A stretch of DNA of 64,000 bases from Ceraceosorus guamensis (Eukaryota; Basidiomycota; Exobasidiomycetes; Ceraceosorales; Ceraceosoraceae), in assembly GCF_003144195.1 (NCBI RefSeq), contig NW_020290000.1:1-64000 (forward strand). The letters run 5' to 3'. The notes beneath the pieces are model-generated. The model saw only the letters and a list, made by a program, of their open reading frames with translations. It was not told the origin of the DNA and did not search any database. Both the position numbers and the translations under genes were made by a program. The stretch's first letter is position 1; the number at the start of each line of letters is the position of its first letter. Shown one piece after another: positions 24,092 through 31,747 of this stretch.

Positions 24092-25288
24092 CTTTGACAG
24101 CCAGATTCAGTGAGCCGTGACTCGTGAAGGCGGATAGCAAAGACGCGCGCTCAATGACGGAACAGATGGTAATGGTGGAGAAGTGATCCAGGTGTCGAGA
24201 GAATCCGAATCTGGTCAAGTTTGTGGAACAGCCAGCTCTCACTAACATTCCTTGCAAGCTCGCAGCTCGAAGCGCAACCGCAAGACACTTAATTGCGACG
24301 CACGAGGCCCGTGGATGTTTAGTCATCAGTGGGTGATACCTCCAGTGACAGCTTGCCCTCTTCAACATCTCGCGAGCGCGCGTCGACATTCAGCTCGCTT
24401 GCATACTCTGCTGTCAATGACTCAATGGCATCGCAAGATGCGTGTCTCTCTTTAGCACCCGTCCATCCGCGTCTTGCCCAAGCCACGGGCCTCTCTCGCC
24501 ATAGTGGTGCAATCAAAGCCAGATTACCCATCTTTGGACCATCTTCCGGTACCTGCGCTTGCCGCTTCGAGCAAAGTGTTCTTTCGGCTCTCATTGCTGC
24601 TAGCCTATGCAGTCCAATGTCTTGAATATCTTGACGCCAAATCAAAATCAGAATCTTGATGCGACGTGGTGGTCGTTGAACAAAGCGCACTCGTTAGCCG
24701 TTGAACGCGCGCGCGAGGTTGTGCAGCTGACTGAGCGGACGCATATATAGGCCCCAAAGAGCCGCGCACAGACGCGAAGCTCTACATATCACGTGACGCG
24801 CCCACACTCCGCGAAAAGGCACACATTCCGGACTAGCGGTTCGCTTCACGCTCAAGCTACCGTGCCCGTCAAGTTAGCTCATTAACGTCTCACGATTTGG
24901 CAAATCATCATTAGCACGGGCAGAACGCTGCGCTTTCTTGTGTGGAGCGACGGGGACGAGCTCCACTAATGCGCTGAAAAGCAGCGTGCAGCAGCTGGTC
25001 CAGCACAGGCTGACTTGACTCCCCAATCGACTAGCTCGGGAAGAAGGGCGCAATGGTGATTGTTGCGAATCAGGGGATCTTCAGAGAGTTCCGTCGATGT
25101 CGAGGTGTGCAGACGATATCGACGATACGTACGCTCATTGGCCGTCCTGCAGATCACGTTCAGCAATACTCACCTTCGAAAAAGCGCTCGGCGTCGAGAG
25201 TGTGTGCAAGGAAGAGCCTCGTCACAAATTTGACGTGTATGCGCATCGGATTGGCAGTACGTGTAGAAACACGACGAGCTCAGCTTCT
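24092..25288. other. Intergenic region between GAF gene and SCO1
   Basis: 1.2 kb holding the promoter of the GAF gene and the 3' flank of SCO1. A small minus-strand open frame is listed separately. The part from 24700 to 25288 shows only a CACGTGA-type E-box (24790) and no gene. Confidence 0.45.
24319..24594 (-). CDS. Possible small hypothetical protein
   Basis: An ATG-initiated frame of 91 residues begins MRAERTLCSKRQAQVPEDGP and ends EVSPTDD. The middle contains GNLALIAPLWRERPVAWARR. Composition is protein-like, but the opposite strand is also open, no family was recognised, and the ORF sits in the upstream region of the GAF gene, where it could also be part of that gene's leader. Treat as tentative. 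Confidence 0.22.
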   Translation of the reverse strand: MRAERTLCSKRQAQVPEDGPKMGNLALIAPLWRERPVAWARRGWTGAKERHASCDAIESLTAEYASELNVDARSRDVEEGKLSLEVSPTDD

Positions 25289-26649
25289 TCAGAAGGGTAC
25301 TTTTCTGCTCTCATCCTCCTGCACCCTCGTCTTGATATCTGCGCGGCCCAAAGCATTTCCTTCGCTCTGCCAGCGAGATACGAATCCCTCCACCTTTGCG
25401 TGCACATCTTCCGCCGTCTGCGACCTTCCAAATGCATCTACAAACTTGCCCTCTGCGGCCGCATGATGATCACGCATTGGCGAGCAGAGAGTCAGAAGAA
25501 GAGGCTAGACATGTAGAACGCGAAAGTGTCCCACCGAACTCACCAGGGTCCATGAGGTAGAAAAAGATGCTGTGGTCGACCAAGTAATCGTTCGAAGGGT
25601 CCGCCCCGGGCGGGGTGGAAAAGTACACCCTGAAAGCCTTGCACGCTTTCTTGACAGCTTCGTAGCTACCCGTCAAGCCAACCATTCGAGGATGAAACTC
25701 GGAGACGTAGGTGGATGTGGCTGCGAGCGTATCTCTAGCGGGGTCGCATGTGATAAAGATGGGGTTGATGATCGCTCCGTACTTGGAATCTGGATGCGTC
25801 GTAGACAGCATACAAGCGGTGCTCAGCATGCTGGCTCGCTTGCACACCCCACCAGCGTCGAGTGCACAATCACGACTCACCAATCTGATCGACCACTTTG
25901 CCCATCTTGTCAAGCTCTTCGGGGCAAATATCAGGGCCTGAAGGAGCAGGCCTGAGGTGTTAGAGGGGTCGAGTATAGCCTTCTGCTAGCCAATTCCCTT
26001 CCCCCGGTCCAGCTCCACCAAGACGCCGCAGATCGCCCCGTCCGGTCTTTGCGCACTCACAGTTGGTGAAGCCAAAGTATAGCAGAGTCCAAGCGCCTAC
26101 CAAGTCCTTCTCAGTAAAAGATCTAGCTTCGATCCTCTCGCCCTCGCTGCCTCCACCGAGCACGGGCATGACCAAGCTAAATTCCCCTCCAATCCTCGGT
26201 CTTCCAACCTTTTCATTCTTCTTCTCGCTCGCCTTTCTTCTCTCCACTTCTGCTTTTTCCGACTGAAAGTAGAAAAAGAGGGCAATGCTCGTCGCTAGTA
26301 GCAGACCTGCACTGAGCGGTGTGAATGGCCCAATGGCTGTGCGCGCCTTTGCGTCTGCTCTTGAGCGAGGAGAAGGTCGGCTCGAAGGAGGTTGACCAGA
26401 CGACTCTGATTTTGCGGGCGCAGAAATTTTGAAAGATGATGGAGCTGATTGCGAGGCGGATATTCTCGACTGGACCGTCGTGCTGAAAAGACGCGAGCAA
26501 GACATTGGCTGCGATGGAGAGATGGAGGGACCAACTGCTGAGCATAGCTTACACGGGCTCTGTTGAGCCATGCGACGCGCAGCGCTGCTTGTGGCCAGCA
26601 CAGCCCCGACGCTGCTGCGAGCAGCGAATAGACGGGAGGGATGCGACAT
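25289..26649 (-). CDS. SCO1: Mitochondrial copper chaperone Sco1
   Basis: Inner-membrane copper metallochaperone that helps build the CuA site of cytochrome c oxidase subunit 2. Start at 26649 (MSHPSRLFAARSSVG); the upstream in-frame codon is TTG. Order: Arg/Ser-rich presequence, a membrane helix (FTPLSAGLLLATSIALFFYF, about 115-135) and a charged linker. The thioredoxin-like domain follows: GEFSLVM, DLVGAWTLLYFGFTN, then the copper motif CPDICPEELDKMG. The first Cys codon of this CxxxC motif is split by an intron (donor near 26061, acceptor near 25936). Exon 3 encodes INPIFITCDPARDT and FRVYFSTP, with the copper-ligand His in NDYLVDHSIFFYLMDP. The last exon (EGKFVDAFGRSQTAEDVHAK) ends at 25289. 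Four exons; a further small intron in the presequence cannot be excluded. Assignment is secure. Confidence 0.93.
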
Positions 26650-27276
26650 TTGCAGCAACGTGCGACTTGACGGAGAGAGGTGGCGAGATGAAGACGAGCG
26701 ACGATGACGGCAAAGTCGAGATGGCGATCGAGCGGATAGGCGTCAGGCGTCCTTTCTCGATCGAGCTTATAGCAGTGTAGCTGCACAATTGATGCTCACG
26801 TCACGAACGAGGGGAAAGTGGGCAGAGGCGAGGAGTGTGAATGGTTGGCAAGAATGTGAATTTGTATCAAAAATGATCAAGAACGAGCGTGTACTCACTC
26901 ACCACTCACGATTGCTTCGCTAAAGGCGGGGGGGACGGACGCTCACACATATGCGCAGCCTATCCCAACAGGCGCTGACAACATCGCGAGCGTCGTTCAC
27001 GTGACTGTGGACTTGCACCTCTCGCGCGCAACAGAGCAGATGCGGCTGGCTCGATGTTCAAAGCAGTCAGATAGATCTCTTTCCCCCTTGCAGTCACAAG
27101 TTCATACAAGGCTGCTCCCCCGCTTGGCATGCAGTCATGACTCGGCTTGGAGGTCAAGAAGGGGGACCTTGATTGGCGATTCGCTAGGTGTACGAGCGTG
27201 TATGCGCCGCAGAACGGGTGCGCAGCATGGCGAGGGGAAATCGTGAATTGAATGTGCATGTACGCACGCACGCGCA
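26650..27276. other. Intergenic region SCO1 / tubulin cofactor B
   Basis: 627 bp containing the SCO1 promoter and the 3' flank of the cofactor B gene, both on the minus strand. TCACGA-type motifs occur near 26800 and 26906. No gene seen. Confidence 0.5.
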
Positions 27277-28426
27277 TTACATTTCCTCTTCATCCTGCAG
27301 CTCGGCCTCGATATCCTCTTCGGGAAAGTCTCCTACCTGCACCTTTTCAGGTCTCACAAAGCCTCCAAATAGCGCTTTGCAATCGAAATACCTCTCCCCT
27401 TGGACGCTGGTGTGGATGATGATGAGAAGAAGGAGAGGGGGCAGGCGGCAGGCGGCAGGCGGCAGGCGGCAGGCGGCAGGCGGCAGGGACAGCCGAGTCA
27501 GAGAAGGAAGCGCGTGACCCACACCGCACTCTCTCCACTCCTAGCATCACGACTGCTGTCCCTTTTGCGCTCTTAGGCCGACGCATCACGCATAATCCCC
27601 CTTCAATACCAGACTCACCTTCCGTCATTCTTTCCCACCGGCTCATCATACTGCAATCCGATCCATATGCCACTCGCAAATTGGGTCTTGCCTACATAAC
27701 GAATGCTGCCCCTTCGAGCTCTGGAGCCCAGCTGGACTTGACACCTTGCGCCCACTCGCAAATCCGATGAAAGAGCAGCAAGATCCGCTCGGGACGCGTC
27801 TGCATTGGTCTGCGTCTGCGCTTTGCTGGGGTCGAATCTGCCCAGCTTGTTGCGTTGCTTGAAAGCCAAGACCGAGTCTGAGTGGCAGATCGAGGGGGTG
27901 GAAATGCAAGGTTAGACGCGAGAGGGTGTGTGTGCGCGTGTGTGCGTGTGTGTGCGCGTGTCCACAGCAATACGCTAAACGTCGCATGCTCCCACTTGCC
28001 TCACTCACCCTGTCTGGCTTTGTAAGTCTCATCATCCATCTCAAACTTGTCCACACCTTCCAAAGATTCGTTGTGAAATCTAGCGGCAACAGCATAAGGT
28101 CTAACATCCTCCACCTTTAACCCCATCCCATCCCTCGCTCCAAACTTTTCCAAACTCGCCTCAGCTTCTGACGATGCTGCTGCTGCTGCTGCTGCTGCTG
28201 CTTCCTGCGCACCATATTCAGGCAATCTGATGATCAACGTATCGCTGGAAATGGGTGATTCGTCTGTACGACTACGGTGAAGCGAGAGGGATTGGCAAGA
28301 TGGTGGGATGCCGGAGATTTGTTCTAGTCGGATGCGCAGCGCGTCCAGAGGTACGTCGCTCGGTAATCGCCTCTCGCTCAAGATGGAAGCGGAGGGCACG
28401 TGAAGGAACAGGTTGACAGTCGACAT
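27277..28426 (-). CDS. ALF1: Tubulin-folding cofactor B (CAP-Gly protein)
   Basis: Cofactor B of the alpha-tubulin folding pathway, acting in the cytosol with cofactor E. Start at 28426 ([20 protein letters not shown]). The N-terminal ubiquitin-like domain ([29 protein letters not shown]) is followed by a run of ten Ala encoded by a GCT/AGC repeat. [20 protein letters not shown] comes next. Intron 1 ends before [16 protein letters not shown], the linker typical of this family. The CAP-Gly domain ([41 protein letters not shown]) is split by intron 2 and resumes [20 protein letters not shown]. The protein ends [13 protein letters not shown]; the acidic E-E-M end mimics the alpha-tubulin tail, as in human TBCB. 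Introns hold a heptanucleotide repeat and an alternating GT/GC tract. Identification is strong. Confidence 0.93.
27439..27487. repeat. Heptanucleotide repeat (GGCAGGC, about 7 copies) in cofactor B intron 2
   Basis: Perfect tandem copies of a 7-bp unit lie inside the intron that splits the CAP-Gly domain. The unit is not a multiple of three, consistent with a non-coding location. Confidence 0.9.
27926..27961. repeat. Alternating purine-pyrimidine tract in cofactor B intron 1
   Basis: About 36 bases of strictly alternating GT and GC dinucleotides lie between the donor near 28007 and the acceptor near 27880. Confidence 0.85.
28176..28203. repeat. GCT trinucleotide run coding polyalanine
   Basis: Nine uninterrupted GCT units, read on the minus strand as AGC-frame GCA/GCC codons, form the poly-Ala tract after the ubiquitin-like domain of cofactor B. 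Confidence 0.85.
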
Positions 28427-28432
28427 GTCTTG

Positions 28433-28460
28433 GCGATGCGATGCGATGCGATGCGATGCG
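28433..28460. repeat. GCGAT pentamer repeat (about 5.5 copies)
   Basis: Tandem pentanucleotide starting six bases upstream of the cofactor B start codon, therefore probably within its 5' leader. Confidence 0.85.
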
Positions 28461-28530
28461 AAAGCTGAGCTTGTGATTTCAAATGCGTCAAGACGTGATC
28501 GAGCAGCGGTGCCTGGGTCAAGCGATTTGC

Positions 28531-28614
28531 CTGAGTGTGAATGTGAGGGTGAATGTGAGGGTGAGGGTGAGTGTGAGGGTGAGTGTGAGTGTGAGGGTGA
28601 GGGTGAGTGTGAGT

Positions 28615-28665
<51 letters not shown>

Positions 28666-28684
28666 AGTGTGATTGTGAGTGTCG
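28531..28684. repeat. TGAGGG/TGAGTG hexamer array with G-quadruplex potential
   Basis: About 25 hexamer units. The central part (28617-28666) is pure GGGTGA, giving eight G-triplets spaced by three bases. Flanking units alternate with GTGTGA. All six frames are open through it, which explains spurious Ser/Glu/Val and Leu/Thr reading frames. Confidence 0.9.
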
Positions 28685-29142
28685 ATGTAAAAGAAGGCAG
28701 GAAGATCTGCATGCAAGCTGTTGAGCATCGACTCTGATCGCTGCTCACTGCGACTCACTGCGACTGCCAAAAGAGGCTGTGCTGCTGCAACGAGAACACG
28801 ACGAGTCGAGTTGGTGATGCACCCATAGCCATGCACGCGCACACGCATGCGCTGCAGCAGCAGCTTTGGCTTGTCTGTACCGGTGTAGCGCGCGCTTTGA
28901 GCTCGCTCGGACCATCAACCTCGCTCGCTCGCTCCCTCCCTCCCTCCCTTCATCCATGCATTTCTTGCATTCCTTCGCGCATGCCCGCTTGCTTGCTTGC
29001 TTGCTGACCTTCTTCCTGCAACAGCAAGCCTTCCACCTTCTCATCCACCACCACCACCACCACAACCACAACCACATGCACATGCACATCTCACGCTAGC
29101 AAAGCAAGCGATAGAAGCCACTCCTTTTGAAGCTTGTCGGCC

Positions 29143-31507
29143 ATGGCGTCCAAGCTGGCTGCGAGGTCACTGAGAGTTTCAACTTCGCAGCAACTTCGGC
29201 TCAATCTTTTCAGCGCGGCTGTGCCGACACATCGGATTGGGTCAGGACATTCCAGCCTGCAGTCACTCAAGAACGATGCCTCCTCACAAAGCCCTTTTTC
29301 TCGGTGCCACGCTTCCTCGAACGGCCCGCAAGGACACGGCAAGTCCGAAGAAGGATCCACGAAGGATTCTTGGTACAAGTCCTTCCTCAACAGTACAGGT
29401 TTCGAGACTGCCATGGGCGCCTCGGTCGGTGTGGTGCTGCTGGGATGCGCGGCCATGTTCTATCAATCGTGGTACAAGGCTAGAGTTTTGAAAAAGATGG
29501 AAATGGCGTTTGACGCGGGATACGATCCAGTGTTGGCCTTGGCCAAAAAGAGCGAGAAGCTGGCTCATGTTACGATTGAGCCTATGCGGGAGGAGGAAGA
29601 GCTGGTGAGGAGAATCGTGGAGGGCAAAGAAGCTGGTAGATACTTTTTGATACTCGGCAGCAAGGTGCGTGTATGCGGTCATACGAAGCGGCGCAGCTTC
29701 TCCGTTATGGACGAGAGCGCAAGCAGCGCAGCTGACAAGGTTTTGTACTCGTTTGCGCTACTCAGGGATCGGGCAAGACGACTGCGCTTGTTGATGCCAT
29801 GGCATCCATCGATGCCGAAGGTTGCGCCTTTTTCGAAGCGCATCAGACGCCCGAAATCGTAGTCGATCGATTCAGCGAGAGCATCAACTACAGCATGAAT
29901 CGGGATTACCTGGGAAACTTGCTGGGATTGTCGGATCAATCCGGCATGACGGCCTATCAAGCCCTAGAGCGAGCTTTGCACAAGCTGGAAAAGGCGCTGC
30001 AGAGGTATGCGACCAACAGAAGCCGGCCGGCAGTCATCATTATGAACAGCGCTCATCTGTTGCCTCGAGATGAAGATGGCATCAAGATGTTGCAGCTCTT
30101 TCAACAACGTGCAGAGAGGTGGGCCAGCGCGGGATGTGCGACCATCGTCTTCACCAGCAACGATTATTGGGTGTACGACACGCTGCGAAAGAATTCCAAC
30201 AGGATGGACACTTTGACATTTAAGGATCTTTCGCGCACGCAAGCCATGCGAGCTTTGGCCGAGTGTCGCGAGCAGTATTGGGGTTCGAGCAAACTGTCGC
30301 AGGATATCGCCGATGGAGTTTTGGAGGAGGTGTATCAGACAGTCGGAGGTAGGATAGCCTTGCTGAACAAGATTGCGAGGAGGGAAGATATGAGAAAAGC
30401 AGCGGAACAGTTGATCAAAGATGATCTGGCTTGGTTGTTGAGCAAGACTGGAATCATCGAGGATCACGATGATGATGTGATGGATGAGCAAAAGTGGTCC
30501 ACCTGTTCCTGGCTGCTCTTTGTCGAATTGGCAAAAAGGCAAAAGGCGATGGAAGAGGAGGCGAGCATTGCCCTGCTGGACCCTGCTGGTCGGTATAGCA
30601 AGGACTCTGCTACGAACGTGACGGCACAGCATCACCTCTCTTCTCCCACTGCCGTCTTCGAAGCATCCGTCAAGGGCGACTCGATCATTTCGAAGAGGTC
30701 CTCATTGGCTCAGGACGACGCGACGGATCCTACGCACGATGTCGAGTTCAGTCTGCCTGGCGATGTGCCCAATCCTAGTCTGACGTGGGGCGAAGCTCGT
30801 CAAGTGATGACCAGGCCCGACTTTATTCTGGATCTGGACCACTCCAACATTATTTCCATAGGTGAGTGGGAGAGGTAGAGGGAACAAGGGAGGAAAAGAG
30901 GAAGAGAAAGGGAGAGGGCGGGGCAGGGCGGGGCGGGGCGGGGTAGAGCAGGAGATCGCCTACAGCGACCGATGCGCCAGCGTGAACCAGTGCTGACTTT
31001 TTTGGCTCTGCATTCATCTGCAGATCGACACCATCAAGTTCGGGCAGATTCCATGCCCATGCTAAGGGCTTTTAGATTACAAGCAGAGGAACCAGAATAC
31101 GAAGAGAAGCTCGAATCAGTCAGTGAGTGTGTGCGCCCGCGCAGCTGGACCAAAAAAAAAAACTCCTCTGCCCGAATGCTGATTCTCGTCTTTCTCGGCA
31201 TCCTCGTTGCTCCGCAGTGGACCGCGTGTCTGCCATCGAGTCGCTCGGGCGTACAAGAGAGGTGAGCATAGCTTCGTTGTATTCCCAATCTCGCTCCTCT
31301 CCATGCTCTAGGCTCCAGCCCCCCAGGCGCGCTGACCATCTCATCTCGCCCGCTCGACACTTTCAGCTGGTGTGGAAAGAACAGGGCAACAAGGGCAAAT
31401 TCGTGATTAGGCAAGACAACAAGGGAAGAGAGTTGGAAAGCTGGAGGTTGTTGGGCGGCGACGACCGTTTGGAGAGGCAAGAAGACGTGGCTTCGGGCAT
31501 GGAGTAG
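29143..31507 (+). CDS. Mitochondrial membrane-anchored P-loop ATPase
   Basis: Start at 29143 (MASKLAARSLRVSTSQQLRL), an Arg/Ser-rich mitochondrial presequence. A helix (FETAMGASVGVVLLGCAAMF, about 88-108) is followed by a basic linker. The Walker A motif GSKGSGKTT is split exactly by intron 1 (YFLILGSK / GSGKTTALVDAMA, acceptor near 29765). A hydrophobic Walker B-like strand, PAVIIMNSAHLL, carries Asn-Ser rather than Asp-Glu. TIVFTSNDYWVYDTLRK resembles sensor 1. GGRIALLNKIARREDMRKAA and DDLAWLLSKTGIIEDHD suggest a C-terminal lid. A winged-helix-like end with KEQGNKGKFVIRQ and WRLLGGDD ends at 31507. Small exons lie near 31024-31122, 31219-31261 and 31369-31507. The fold resembles archaeal-type or Yme2-like NTPases of fungal mitochondria. 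Substrate and process are unknown to me; family placement is inference, but the gene itself is certain. Confidence 0.85.
30911..30946. repeat. GGGGC-rich tract in ATPase intron
   Basis: Five to six blocks of three or four guanines separated by C or CA lie in the sense strand of the intron 30862-31023, about 50 bases after the donor. Confidence 0.85.
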
Positions 31508-31747
31508 GACATTTCCTCATACCGGCTGCACTCGACGCACGCGTCACATATCGAGCTCATCACACAAGTCACTGGTTGGCTCTCTGCAATGATGCATTCG
31601 TCATCCCATCCATCTCTCGCGGGATACTCGAAGCGCATTTGGCACGTGGTGCACATCAAACGTTCTACCCTGGTGCAATCCACCACGGTAAGGCAGGTGA
31701 TGAATTTGATTGTAAAGGGATGCACTTCTCTGTGTGTCCGATTGGAT

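Larger units (their letters stand above)
28427..29142. promoter_or_regulatory. Bidirectional promoter of cofactor B and mitochondrial ATPase
   Basis: 716 bp between divergent start codons. From left to right it contains a GCGAT pentamer repeat, a TGAGGG/TGAGTG hexamer array, runs of CTCG, CTCC and CTTG tetramers (28917-29010), and a CCA/ACC run (29045-29076) in the ATPase leader. It is almost entirely simple sequence, unlike the other promoters in the window. Confidence 0.6.

Noticed and set aside
28531-28684. Internal telomere or chromosome end
   Set aside because: The unit is GGGTGA/GTGTGA, not TTAGGG, and normal genes continue on both sides.
28378-28848. Long open frames on both strands with Thr-Leu, His-Pro and Glu-Cys-Glu-Gly repeats
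   Set aside because: They are translations of the TGAGGG/TGAGTG array in a promoter; all six frames are open and no non-repetitive domain exists.
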